A stretch of DNA of 64,000 bases from Lewinellaceae bacterium. GTDB lineage: Bacteria; Bacteroidota; Bacteroidia; Chitinophagales; Saprospiraceae. A model generated the notes under the pieces. The model did no database searches. It saw nothing but the letters and a program-made list of their open reading frames with translations, and was not told where the DNA came from. Of this stretch, positions 16,474 to 24,889 are shown piece after piece (positions within the stretch are counted from its first letter, which is position 1; each line of letters begins with the position of its first letter). The stretch spans positions 1 through 64,000 of the forward strand of contig JACJYI010000007.1 of NCBI GenBank assembly GCA_020636225.1, written 5' to 3'. The position numbers were made by a program, and so were the translations under genes.

Positions 16474-16817
16474 CCCTGAATGTTGATCAATTCAGAAAAG
16501 ACCTGTTCCCCTCCACGGTTCAAATGGAGGATGACAAACCCTTCAGGGAGTTCACCAACAGGCACCACCACCTGATGTTTTCCAGGATCAACCACCCGCT
16601 GGACCAGGACTCTCCCCAGGATGTCCAGGATCTGGATCTCATCAAATGCAGCACTCCCTGTGCCATGAATGGTGCTGGCATCCCGGGCGGGGTTGGGATA
16701 GACCCGGAATCGAGGATTGGTTGTTATTGTCAAACCCTCGGGGGCCACTGAACGAGGTACAGCCATACTTGACCATTGATTCCCCCCGCTGAAGCCAGGG
16801 GCTCGTGAGCATATCAT
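16470..16817 (-). pseudogene. Remnant of a T9SS cargo gene: sorting domain only
   Basis: The 115-codon frame holds a complete type A sorting domain (FRVYPNPARDASTIHG, IQILDILGRVLVQ, LPEGFVILHLNRGGEQ) with about 35 residues before it and no signal peptide. Without a signal peptide it cannot enter the T9SS route. The first codons (MICSRAPGFSGGNQW) lie in a degraded copy of the CCCCCGGCT...AGCCGGGGG repeat, so the body of the gene has been lost and replaced by repeat sequence. The stop still overlaps the next start as ATGA, which shows the original operon layout. A short expressed protein remains possible. Confidence 0.65.
16775..16803. repeat. Degraded interspersed hairpin at the remnant's new 5' end
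   Basis: CCCCCCGCTGAAGCCAGGGGCTCG matches the CCCCCGGCTCAAGCCGGGGGCTA family of the post-ssrA region with a few changes. Confidence 0.5.
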
Positions 16818-16896
16818 GTCAAATCGAAATAGCTATCTATTTCACCATAGTTCCACCCAGAAGCAAATCCATTCAATCCACTGTCAATCCGGGGAT

Positions 16897-17298
16897 CTAC
16901 CAGTTGATCTGGTCATCATGGGAGGACTGGTCATCATCGTCCTGGTAGGGGCGAGCTTCGCCGCCCTCCTGCTCGAGACGCTCTTCCTCCGCCTTCCTGG
17001 CCTCGTACTCTGCCTGCCGACGATCGAACTCATCAAAATCATAATCAGGCATCAGCTCGGTCTTGACGAAGTTGATGATCTCCTCCAGACCGCCCAGGAA
17101 CCGGTTGAAGTCCTCCTTGTACAGGAAGATCTTGTGCCGTTCGTACCCGTCCCCGTGAAAGCGCTTGGTGCTTTCGGTCATGGTGATGTAGAAGTCATCC
17201 CCTTTGGTCCGCCGGATGTCCAGAAAATACGTCCGCCGTTTACCTGCTCGCACTTTGAGCGACTTGACCAAATCCTGTCGTTTCGGATCGTAATCCAC
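16897..17298 (-). CDS. DUF3276 (PUR family) nucleic-acid-binding protein
   Basis: 133-aa cytoplasmic protein with a single PUR repeat: VKSLKVRAGKRRTYFLDIRRTKGDDFYITMTESTK, then HKIFLYKEDFNRFLGGLEEIINFVK, followed by an acidic, charged tail (YEARKAEEERLEQE...DDDDQSS). The PUR fold in Bacteroidota and spirochaetes (for example Borrelia EbfC-era work on BpuR, and Bacteroides DUF3276) binds single-stranded DNA or RNA. The start codon is GTG at 17296-17298; no ATG is available before the promoter. Preceded by the best promoter of the window. Tail composition is unlike its neighbours but typical of the family. Confidence 0.88.
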   Translation of the reverse strand: MDYDPKRQDLVKSLKVRAGKRRTYFLDIRRTKGDDFYITMTESTKRFHGDGYERHKIFLYKEDFNRFLGGLEEIINFVKTELMPDYDFDEFDRRQAEYEARKAEEERLEQEGGEARPYQDDDDQSSHDDQINW

Positions 17299-17329
17299 TG
17301 GTCGTCGTTTTAGATGATATCGATGAAAA

Positions 17330-17360
17330 CAAATGTAACACGAATTATTTGGCTATCAAA
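17330..17360 (-). promoter_or_regulatory. Full -33/-7 promoter of the DUF3276 gene
   Basis: On the - strand TTTG (17360-17357), 19-nt spacer, TACATTTG (17337-17330). Both boxes and spacing match the Bacteroidota primary promoter consensus. It overlaps the 5' flank of the ABC exporter's 3' end by position only. Confidence 0.75.
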
Positions 17361-17362
17361 GG

Positions 17363-19171
17363 CTAAGAACGGCTCTCCCGCTCGGATTCCATCAGTTGCA
17401 GCTCATACAATTCGGCATAGGCCCCTCTCCGCTCCAGCAGTTCAGTGTGGGTACCCTGCTCTACTACCCTCCCCTGGTCCAGCACCAGGATGTGATCGAA
17501 ATCCATCATGCTGGTGATGCGATGGGTGATCACCAGTACAGAGGCATCCCGCAGTTCCTCATCCAGATGCTGCAGGATCTGCTTTTCCGTATCCGTGTCC
17601 ACGGCGGACAGGCAATCATCCAGGATGATCAAGCGGGGCCGCTTGATCAGGGCTCGGGCCAGGGAGATCCGCTGCTTCTGCCCACCGGACAGGGTGACCC
17701 CTCGCTCGCCCACCAGGGTCTCATATGCCGCCGGCAACCGCTCGATATCCTGGGATACGGCCGCCGCCTCGGCAAAGGAGGCAATGGCTGATGCATCGGC
17801 CTCCGGATGGCCGAAAGCGATGTTCGCGGCCACCGTATCAGAAAAGAGGAACACATCCTGGGGCACGTAGCCGATCTGGTTCCGCAGGTCCCTCAATCGC
17901 CATTCCCGGATGGGTCGTCCATCCAGCTCCAGCTCGCCACTGGAGACATCATACATCCGCAACAGCAACTCCGCCAGAGTCGATTTCCCGCTTCCAGTTC
18001 GTCCGACCACGGCCATTTTCTGGCCCGGCTGCAAGGAAAAGCTCACCTCTTTCAATGCCTCGATCCCCGTATCCGGATAGGTAAAGGACATATTCCGGCA
18101 TTCGATCCGCCCCTCCAGGACCTCCATGGGCACCTGGCCATCCTGCAGCTCCGGCTCGGTGGCCAGGAATTCATTGATCCGCTGCTGGGACGCCTCTGCC
18201 TGTTGTATGATACTGGCCACCCATCCGATGGAGGTGACCGGCCAGGTGAGCATGTTCACGTAGATCACGAATTCACCAATGTTCCCTGTGGTGATTTGCC
18301 CCGAAAAGACCTGGAGCCCCCCGACATAGATCGTAATGACCGTACTGATGCCGATCATCAGGACCATGAAGGGAAAGAACAGCGCATCCACCCGGGCCAG
18401 ATCCAGCGACTTGGCCTTGAACGTCTCACTTTCATCGTTGAAATACCGGATCATGGCCTTCTCCTGGACATAGGACTTGACCACCCGGATACCGCTGTAT
18501 ACCTCCTGGGCAACCGTATTCAGGAAAGAAAGCTGTTTCTGGATCAGGCCGCTCTTCCGATTGATCAGCTCACTGACATAGTAGATCGAGACTGACAACA
18601 CCGGCAGAGGCAACAAACTGAACAGGGTCAGCATCGGACTGACCTGGATCATGGCCTGGATGACCAGGATGAACAGGGAGACCAAATTGATCCCGTAAAG
18701 GATGGCCGGCCCCAGGTACATGCGCACCTTGGAGACGTCCTCCGTGATCCGGGACATCAGGTCGCCCGTGCTGTTTCGCTTGTAGAAGGCCGTGGTCAAC
18801 AGTTGATAGTGATCATAGATCTCCTTACGGATGTCGTATTCCATCAGGCGGGACATCACGATGATGGTCCACCGCATGAAGAACATGAACACGCCCATGA
18901 TCAAGGCAAAGGAAAGGACCAGCCCCCCGAAGAAGAGGAGCTGTTCACCCAGGGCCTTGCCCAGCATTCCCTGGGCATCGAATCCGTCCAGGACCGGATA
19001 GAGGCGCATATTGGCGATCACTTCATCCAGGGCGTACCGCACCATCCGTGGTTGCAGTACCGAGAAATAGTTGGCCAGGGCCACGAATCCGATCCCGGTG
19101 AGCAGACGCCAACGGTATTTCCAGAACAGACGATTGAGGACAAAGAGATGCTTCACCGGAAAATATGCCAA
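17363..19171 (-). CDS. ABC exporter, fused permease-ATPase (MsbA-like)
   Basis: 602-aa half-transporter that works as a dimer in the inner membrane. Six hydrophobic helices fill residues 20-320; the ATPase domain follows with Walker A GRTGSGKST (about 385-393), Q-loop GYVPQDVFLFSD, signature LSGGQKQR, Walker B RLIILDDCLSAVD and H-loop ITHR. The Walker B ends in Asp rather than the usual Glu (LDDC instead of LDEA/LDEP), a substitution at the catalytic base that is seen in degenerate sites of some exporters. The start is TTG (19169-19171), forced by the -7 element 10 nt upstream. Substrate unknown; lipid or drug export are both possible. Confidence 0.9.
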   Translation of the reverse strand: MAYFPVKHLFVLNRLFWKYRWRLLTGIGFVALANYFSVLQPRMVRYALDEVIANMRLYPVLDGFDAQGMLGKALGEQLLFFGGLVLSFALIMGVFMFFMRWTIIVMSRLMEYDIRKEIYDHYQLLTTAFYKRNSTGDLMSRITEDVSKVRMYLGPAILYGINLVSLFILVIQAMIQVSPMLTLFSLLPLPVLSVSIYYVSELINRKSGLIQKQLSFLNTVAQEVYSGIRVVKSYVQEKAMIRYFNDESETFKAKSLDLARVDALFFPFMVLMIGISTVITIYVGGLQVFSGQITTGNIGEFVIYVNMLTWPVTSIGWVASIIQQAEASQQRINEFLATEPELQDGQVPMEVLEGRIECRNMSFTYPDTGIEALKEVSFSLQPGQKMAVVGRTGSGKSTLAELLLRMYDVSSGELELDGRPIREWRLRDLRNQIGYVPQDVFLFSDTVAANIAFGHPEADASAIASFAEAAAVSQDIERLPAAYETLVGERGVTLSGGQKQRISLARALIKRPRLIILDDCLSAVDTDTEKQILQHLDEELRDASVLVITHRITSMMDFDHILVLDQGRVVEQGTHTELLERRGAYAELYELQLMESERESRS

Positions 19172-19181
19172 GTGGGTGGAA

Positions 19182-19189
19182 CAAATGTA
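19182..19189 (-). promoter_or_regulatory. -7 element (TACATTTG) of the ABC exporter
   Basis: CAAATGTA on the + strand. It lies 10 nt before the TTG start and back-to-back with the fbp promoter. Confidence 0.5.
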
Positions 19190-19201
19190 GGCAGCAGTTA
19201 G

Positions 19202-19229
19202 TTGTCGCGCCTTCCTTGGCGTATCTTTG
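19202..19229 (+). promoter_or_regulatory. Promoter of fbp, divergent from the ABC exporter promoter
   Basis: TTG (19202-19204), 17-nt spacer, TATCTTTG (19222-19229). ATG follows 35 nt later. Confidence 0.6.
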
Positions 19230-19264
19230 TGCCCGGTGATATTCTGGATTAAACCCTCCCTGGC

Positions 19265-20284
19265 ATGAAACGACCATTGAACCGCATTGTGACGCTGGAT
19301 GAATTCATCATGCGTTCACAGAAGGAACACTCCGCCGCCACCGGCGAACTGACTGGCCTGTTGAGAGATATCGGCGTGGCCGCCAAGATCGTCAATCGCG
19401 AGGTCAACAAAGCCGGCCTGGTCAACATCCTCGGGGTAGACGGTGCCCAGAACCTCAGTGGCGACATCGTCCAGAAACTGGACATCTACGCCAACGACAA
19501 GCTGATCGAATGTCTCCAGAACAGCGGGGAGTGCTGCGGGATCGCCTCGGAAGAACTCCAGGATATCCAGCTGTTCGAACCCATGGCTGGGAAGAATCCC
19601 AAATATGTGGTCCTCTTCGATCCGCTGGACGGGTCCTCCAACATTGATGTCAACGTCTCTGTCGGCACCATCTTTTCGATCTTCCGAAGGAAGAGTGACG
19701 AGAACGGCCCCTGCACCCTGGATGACTTCCTGCAGAAAGGCACCGAACAGGTGGCTGCCGGATATGTCCTCTATGGCACTTCCACCATCCTGGTCTACAC
19801 TACAGGTGAAGGCGTGAATGGGTTTACCCTGGATCCTTCCATTGGTGAATTCTGCCTTTCCCACCGGGATATCAAGATCCCCGAGCGTGGGCTGTACTAT
19901 TCGGTGAACCAGGGATACTACCTGAAATTCGACCTGGAGATGCGTCGCTATATCGATCAGTGTTCTGACCTGAACCTCGGCCTGCGCTACATCGGCACCA
20001 TGGTCTCCGACATCCATCGGACCCTGTTCTCCGGGGGCATCTTCCTCTACCCCAATACCCGCAAGTACCCCAATGGAAAATTGCGGCTGTTGTACGAATG
20101 CAATCCGATGGCCTTCATCGTCGAGCAGGCGGGAGGCCGGGCGATCAACACCCAGATGAACCGCATCCTGGAGATCGAACCGGCTGAACTGCACCAGCGG
20201 GCCACCTTCGTGGCCGGATCACCGGTGATGGTCTCCGAAATGGTGGATTTTGTCCGAAAATACAGTGCGGTCAGTTCTGTGTAG
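19265..20284 (+). CDS. fbp: Fructose-1,6-bisphosphatase class I
   Basis: 339-aa cytoplasmic enzyme that removes the 1-phosphate of fructose-1,6-bisphosphate in gluconeogenesis. The metal-binding motif DPLDGSSNIDVNVSVGTIFSIF starts at Asp119; Glu residues of CCGIASEELQ come just before; the substrate region GGIFLYPNTRKYPNGKLRLLYECNPMAFIVEQAGG and the last motif TTFVAGSP-like ATFVAGSPVMV are intact. Length is normal. The 3' end overlaps the ComEA-like gene on the other strand by 14 nt. GAPDH, also of central carbon flow, lies 5 kb away but is not linked. Confidence 0.96.
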   Translation: MKRPLNRIVTLDEFIMRSQKEHSAATGELTGLLRDIGVAAKIVNREVNKAGLVNILGVDGAQNLSGDIVQKLDIYANDKLIECLQNSGECCGIASEELQDIQLFEPMAGKNPKYVVLFDPLDGSSNIDVNVSVGTIFSIFRRKSDENGPCTLDDFLQKGTEQVAAGYVLYGTSTILVYTTGEGVNGFTLDPSIGEFCLSHRDIKIPERGLYYSVNQGYYLKFDLEMRRYIDQCSDLNLGLRYIGTMVSDIHRTLFSGGIFLYPNTRKYPNGKLRLLYECNPMAFIVEQAGGRAINTQMNRILEIEPAELHQRATFVAGSPVMVSEMVDFVRKYSAVSSV

Positions 20285-21191
20285 GCCCTTCAGCGGTATA
20301 ATCCAGATATGGCAGTAATCGATTGAGTCGCAAACTGTCCATCATCATCAGGGCGCGACGCACGTCCCGGTCTGCCTGGTAGGCGCCATGCTGATTGCGA
20401 AAATTGACCAGGATGCGGGCCTCTTTCGGATGGATATAGGGATGGGCCGCCAGTTGAGCCGCATCCCATTCATTGATCCTGACCCCGGGACGAAATTCCC
20501 CGGGTTGCAACTGTGGCAGGATCCGCCGGAAGGTTGAGTCCGGCAATCCAAAGGTCTCCCCCACCTGCTGTACCGAGGCGAATCCCCCCAGGGCGTCCCT
20601 GAACTTGCAGATCCGTCGGGCATATCCTTTTCCGATGCCCGGCAAGTACGTCCATTGCTCCTCGTCAGCCGCATTGATATTGATGGTGATCCTGGCATTC
20701 GGTGTCTCCGGAAGTGGCTTCTGCTCCGTAAGAAGGATGAGATGCTCAACCCGGGCAAACAGGGAATCCGTCATGTCATAGATCTTCAGCAGGTCGGTCT
20801 TCTGATAGAACCGACCGCCTTTCTCGCGGTATCGCTTGATGGTATACGCCACCTTGCCTGGCAAACCGGCGGCCTTCATTTCCTCCACCCCTGCCTCATT
20901 GGGATCGAACGGCTGCCTGGCCCGGGCCGATTCTCCTTCAGACTGGAATTCGGAGGCTTCCGGATCGGACATACCGGCAGGCCGGGCACCGTCATCCAGT
21001 TGACGAGGTGCCTCTGCCGGAGATGCTGCCATCCGGCCAGTTTGGGACGATGAACCCTCGTCGATCGAGGCTGGGAACAGTTGCAATGGCACATTGGTCT
21101 GGCTCCACCACGATCGCAGTCCCGTCAGGAGGATGATGGTCCAGGCCAGCAGGAGGAGCGCCCTCCTTTCTTTTCGGGTAAAGGTGAACAC
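20271..21191 (-). CDS. ComEA-like helix-hairpin-helix protein
   Basis: 306-aa membrane-anchored protein: short positive N-terminus, one hydrophobic segment (RALLLLAWTIILLTGLRSWW), a low-complexity linker rich in Ser, Pro and Glu, then helix-hairpin-helix units. The first is FDPNEAGVEEMKAAGLPGKVAYTIKRYREKGG; the second INAADEEQWTYLPGIGKGYARRICKFRDALGGF; a third lies near LAAHPYIHPKEARILVNFRNQHG. ComEA proteins bind double-stranded DNA for uptake, and the gene directly follows comEC, the DNA-uptake channel. I chose GTG 21191 (VFTFTRKERR), 19 nt after comEC, over the more upstream ATG at 21272, which would overlap comEC by about 60 nt. Confidence 0.82.
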   Translation of the reverse strand: MFTFTRKERRALLLLAWTIILLTGLRSWWSQTNVPLQLFPASIDEGSSSQTGRMAASPAEAPRQLDDGARPAGMSDPEASEFQSEGESARARQPFDPNEAGVEEMKAAGLPGKVAYTIKRYREKGGRFYQKTDLLKIYDMTDSLFARVEHLILLTEQKPLPETPNARITININAADEEQWTYLPGIGKGYARRICKFRDALGGFASVQQVGETFGLPDSTFRRILPQLQPGEFRPGVRINEWDAAQLAAHPYIHPKEARILVNFRNQHGAYQADRDVRRALMMMDSLRLNRLLPYLDYTAEGPTQN

Positions 21192-21210
21192 GAGGCAACG
21201 GTCAGTTCTA

Positions 21211-23301
21211 TCAGAAAGATAGGGATTCCCGGAATTTTTCCGACTGGTCTGGGACACCGGGCATCGCCTCATTGTCCGGAACCGACGTCAGGTCCTCGAT
21301 CCAGTAACCGTGCTGCCGGAGGTCCAGGATGGAATCCACTCCTGCCTGGACCCAGGCCTTGCGGTGCCATGGCTTCATTTGCCAGGGCAAGAGGACCAGT
21401 GAACCTTCATCGATACACTCCCGCGGACCGGGATATCGGGATGACGCCAGAAAGACATCGGCAGAAGTTGGTTGGTCCCAGGCAAACTGGCGTCCGCCCC
21501 GGGAGATGACAGACCCGGATTTGTGAAACGAGCCAAATGTAAAATCCAGCGAAGCCGGGATCAGCCAGGTCGGGCCGTATCCATTCAGTGATTGCTGTTC
21601 AACGACCTGCCGTTCACCGGAAAGATCCAGCAGAACCGTTCCTCCCTGCTCCCGAAGCACGACCTCCAGCCCTTGCCCCTGTCGTCGCACAACGCCCCAT
21701 TGCACCTGATCCTGTCGCTTCATGAGTGCCTGGACGTCCAGGCCCAGGCCGAGGACCAGGGTGGCCAGGCTCATCAGGACAACTCCCGCTTTCCTGTACA
21801 CCAGGGCATAGATCATCATTCCGGCGGCAACGGGAACCAGGATGGCCCACCAGGCGGCCGGTGACCAATCCGTGGAGAGGGCACCCGGCAAACTGGCAAT
21901 GGCAAAGACCAGGGCATTCATCACGGTGGCCAGGCCGGCAGGGATCCAGGCCAGCGACATGGCCAGGCCGGGCAGGAGATGCTCGAGCAGGAGGATGGCC
22001 CATCCGCTGGCCAGGACAACCCCGGACAGGGGCACGACAAACCATCCGGCAAGGAGGAAGTATACCGGAAACTGATGGAAATAGTACAGGCTGAGGAAAA
22101 CCGTGGCGATCTGGGCGGCCAGGGTCACCGCGGTCAGATTCCAGAAGAATCGGATCACACGATCCGGAGGCACCCACGACCGGACGATGAGCGGCTGGAG
22201 AAGAAGAATCCCGGCAACCGCCATGACCGACAGCTGGAACCCGACATGAAAGATCATCCAGGGATCCCACAGGAGAAGCAGGAGCACCGCTGCCGCGAGG
22301 AGGTTGATGGCCTCGGCATATCGGGACAGCGCCCGGCCGAGGATCAGGAACGTGAACAGGACACCCGCCCGCAGTGCAGAATCGGCTGCCCCCGTCAGCA
22401 GGATATACACCCAGACCATGCATACTGTCGGCAAGGCCACCATCCAATGTCTTCGCCGGCCAGGCATGAGCCACCCCAGGAGGAAGAGGCATCCACCAGC
22501 CACCAGGCCGACATGCAAGCCGGATACGGCCAGGATATGGACTGCCCCGGATGCCTGGTATGCCTGGTTGAGGTCGTCACCCAGATCATCCCGGGCACCC
22601 AGGAGGATGGCTTGAAGCAATTGCCTGGCCTGATCGTCCGGGATCAGTTCAGTGAGCTTCGCTTCCAGATGAGCCCGGAACGCACTGAACCGGGCCAACC
22701 AGGTCGAGCCTGTATCGACCACCTCCAGGGAATCCCGCAGGAAGACCTGGTACTCGACACCCCGCAGAAAGAGATACCGCTTCCAGTCAAACCCGTACGG
22801 GTCACTGGTGGGAGGTACAGGTTCCGGTCGGCCGGTAAACGCCACCACCTCTCCCGGCTTCCTTTCCCCTGACAGTTCGACAGGCACATAGACCAGCAAT
22901 CTCCCGGAAAGATCCTGGTGGCGTGTCTGTGCGGTCTGCGCGCCCTGAACCTCCAGGACCAGGCGTTGCCATCGTTCATTGTGGCGAACCTCCCGGATAC
23001 TGCCTGTCCATCTGGCGGTTTGGTCCCGCACCTGGTGTTGCCAATGATCCCTGTCCCCGGCAGGATGGTGCAGTGCCAACCAGGATGTTCCGGCCAGGAT
23101 GACCCAGAGGAACCAGCAGATCCCGTAGATCTGCCGCATGAGGGGAGCCAGGTCGAGTACAGATAATGCGGTCAGGAGCAACAGGCTGGCCAACAACAGG
23201 GGTAACGGGCAAGACCAATCCGACTGATCGGCCAGCAGGAGACCGGCGGAAAAAGGCAGGACAAGCCTGACCATCGGAAACGGGTGCCAATGCGTGAACA
23301 T
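21211..23301 (-). CDS. comEC: ComEC/Rec2 family DNA-uptake channel
   Basis: 696-aa polytopic inner-membrane protein. After two or three N-terminal helices comes a DUF4131-like soluble loop (about residues 60-230, GRLLVYVPVELSGERKPGEVVAFTGRPEPV), then the Competence core GLHVGLVAGGCLFLL with the signature HILAVSGLHVG, followed by about eight helices. The C-terminal beta-lactamase-like domain present in many ComEC proteins is reduced to some 110 residues (VLREQGGTVLLDLSGE...), as in other Bacteroidota. It carries single-stranded DNA into the cytoplasm. Co-transcribed with the ComEA-like gene downstream and perhaps with the START-like gene upstream (29-nt gap). Confidence 0.92.
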   Translation of the reverse strand: MFTHWHPFPMVRLVLPFSAGLLLADQSDWSCPLPLLLASLLLLTALSVLDLAPLMRQIYGICWFLWVILAGTSWLALHHPAGDRDHWQHQVRDQTARWTGSIREVRHNERWQRLVLEVQGAQTAQTRHQDLSGRLLVYVPVELSGERKPGEVVAFTGRPEPVPPTSDPYGFDWKRYLFLRGVEYQVFLRDSLEVVDTGSTWLARFSAFRAHLEAKLTELIPDDQARQLLQAILLGARDDLGDDLNQAYQASGAVHILAVSGLHVGLVAGGCLFLLGWLMPGRRRHWMVALPTVCMVWVYILLTGAADSALRAGVLFTFLILGRALSRYAEAINLLAAAVLLLLLWDPWMIFHVGFQLSVMAVAGILLLQPLIVRSWVPPDRVIRFFWNLTAVTLAAQIATVFLSLYYFHQFPVYFLLAGWFVVPLSGVVLASGWAILLLEHLLPGLAMSLAWIPAGLATVMNALVFAIASLPGALSTDWSPAAWWAILVPVAAGMMIYALVYRKAGVVLMSLATLVLGLGLDVQALMKRQDQVQWGVVRRQGQGLEVVLREQGGTVLLDLSGERQVVEQQSLNGYGPTWLIPASLDFTFGSFHKSGSVISRGGRQFAWDQPTSADVFLASSRYPGPRECIDEGSLVLLPWQMKPWHRKAWVQAGVDSILDLRQHGYWIEDLTSVPDNEAMPGVPDQSEKFRESLSF

Positions 23302-23330
23302 AGGCGGCTACCTGTCAGGGTTCGGGTGGA

Positions 23331-23711
23331 TCAGCCACCCATCACATGGGTCATTTTCTTGATCTGGCTCTCCCAGAAGAGTTTCTGATCCTGCACTTCA
23401 TCATCATCACAAAAATCGGTGATGGTGAGGATGGTCTCATCGGTGATCGGCGAGGTGGTGATGGAAAATTCCAGATATTCAGCAGGGTCTTCTGCCTCTA
23501 CCCAGGCGAATCGGAGCAGGTCATCCTCAATATCCTCGATCAATTCGGCCTCTTCCCCATATCCGTTCCAGATAAAGGTGTAGATGGGCTCCTCGATCTC
23601 GACATGATCACAAAACCAGCGGATCAGGCAGGCCGGGTCGCTCAGAAACTGATAGACGATCGTTGGCGATGCCTTCAGCAAGAATTCACACTTGATCTTG
23701 GTTCTTCCCAT
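23331..23711 (-). CDS. START-like domain protein
   Basis: 126-aa soluble protein of the SRPBCC/START-like fold: GRTKIKCEFLLKASPTIVYQFLSDPACLIRWFCDHVEIEE, IYTFIWNGYGEEAELIEDIED, and a last helix WESQIKKMTHVMGG. Such proteins are found across Bacteroidota as single-domain members with unknown hydrophobic ligands, resembling the AHSA1/Aha1 group. The ATG at 23711 (MGRTKIK) is preferred over the upstream one at 23726, because family members begin MGRxKI. No -7 element is evident. It precedes comEC by 29 nt on the same strand. Confidence 0.82.
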   Translation of the reverse strand: MGRTKIKCEFLLKASPTIVYQFLSDPACLIRWFCDHVEIEEPIYTFIWNGYGEEAELIEDIEDDLLRFAWVEAEDPAEYLEFSITTSPITDETILTITDFCDDDEVQDQKLFWESQIKKMTHVMGG

Positions 23712-23846
23712 AACCGGCGGATACAATTCGTTGATCAGAAAGGGCGTAATAAACTACAATTCACGGAATATTCCAAGATGCCCCCCGAACTTTTCCTTCA
23801 TGTATGGGAACTTTTCATTATCCGACCCGGTTAAGTCCGAGTAAGG

Positions 23847-23877
23847 TTGACTACTAGTTCAAAATCGCATACTTTTG
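23847..23877 (+). promoter_or_regulatory. Full -33/-7 promoter of the primary sigma factor gene
   Basis: TTG (23847-23849), 20-nt spacer, TACTTTTG (23870-23877). It leaves a leader of about 100 nt before the ATG at 23984, long for this window. Confidence 0.7.
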
Positions 23878-23983
23878 TGGAGCTGATTATCCAGCACATT
23901 TTCACCATCCCTGAACATGTATCCCCGGCCGATTTGAAAGCTAGACAACCTTTCAAACAGACGTTCTATTAAATAAACGGTAC

Positions 23984-24856
23984 ATGAGACAATTAAAGAT
24001 CACAAAATCGATCACGAACAGGGAGAGCCAGTCTTTGGAGAAATACCTGCAGGAGATCGGAAAAGTCGACCTCCTGACTCCGGAAGAAGAAGTGGATCTC
24101 GCGAAGCGGATCAAACAGGGGGATGAACGAGCACTTGAAAAGCTCACCAAGGCAAACCTCCGTTTTGTCGTATCTGTAGCCAAACAATACCAGAATCAAG
24201 GTTTATCACTCAGTGACCTCATCAATGAAGGCAATCTGGGTCTGATCAAGGCGGCACAGCGATTCGATGAAACCCGGGGTTTCAAATTCATCTCCTACGC
24301 AGTCTGGTGGATTCGCCAATCCATTCTTCAGGCACTGGCCGAACAATCCCGGATCGTTCGCCTCCCCCTCAACAAGGTGGGTTCCCTCAACAAGATTAAT
24401 AAGGCCTTCTCCGAACTGGAGCAGGAATACGAACGCGAACCTTCCGCGGATGAGCTGGCTGACATGCTGGAGATCCCCACGGAAGAAGTGGAAACGACCC
24501 TCGGTGTCGCCGCTCGCCACGTATCCATGGATGCGCCTTTCGTTGAAGGAGAGGACAATTCCCTGTTGGATGTCCTGGAGAACAGTGGCACGCCCGGCAC
24601 GGACGATTACCTCAGCTATTCGGAGTCCCTTCGCCGGGAGATCGAGCGTTCGCTCAGTACGCTGACCGACCGTCAGTGTGACGTGATCAAGCTGTACTTC
24701 GGCATTGGTGTCGAGCACCCCATGTCGCTCGAAGACATCGGCGACAAGTTCGGCCTCACACGCGAACGTGTCCGTCAGATCAAGGACAAGGCGATCAACA
24801 AGCTGCGTTCCGCTTCCCGGAGCAAATTGCTGAAACATTATCTGGGCGTGGCCTGA
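23984..24856 (+). CDS. rpoD: Primary RNA polymerase sigma factor (RpoD/SigA)
   Basis: 290-aa factor of the Bacteroidota primary type, with regions 1.2 (SLEKYLQEIGKVDLLTPEEE), 2 (LRFVVSVAKQYQNQGLSLSDLINEG, GFKFISYAVWWIRQSILQALAEQSRIVRLPLNKVG), 3 and 4.2 (MSLEDIGDKFGLTRERVRQIKDKAINKLR). The sequence is very close to what is known for SigA of Bacteroides, which recognises the TTTG/TAnnTTTG promoters seen throughout this window. It is therefore the likely housekeeping sigma, while the copy at 8527 is the more divergent paralogue. Preceded by its own -33/-7 promoter and followed by a strong terminator. Confidence 0.95.
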   Translation: MRQLKITKSITNRESQSLEKYLQEIGKVDLLTPEEEVDLAKRIKQGDERALEKLTKANLRFVVSVAKQYQNQGLSLSDLINEGNLGLIKAAQRFDETRGFKFISYAVWWIRQSILQALAEQSRIVRLPLNKVGSLNKINKAFSELEQEYEREPSADELADMLEIPTEEVETTLGVAARHVSMDAPFVEGEDNSLLDVLENSGTPGTDDYLSYSESLRREIERSLSTLTDRQCDVIKLYFGIGVEHPMSLEDIGDKFGLTRERVRQIKDKAINKLRSASRSKLLKHYLGVA

Positions 24857-24889
24857 TCCCCTCGCTCCCCCGTGAAGACATTTCGACTG

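Noticed and set aside
21211..21272. Overlap of the ComEA-like gene with comEC by about 60 nt
   Set aside because: It disappears if the GTG at 21191 is used, which gives a short positive N-terminus before the membrane segment.
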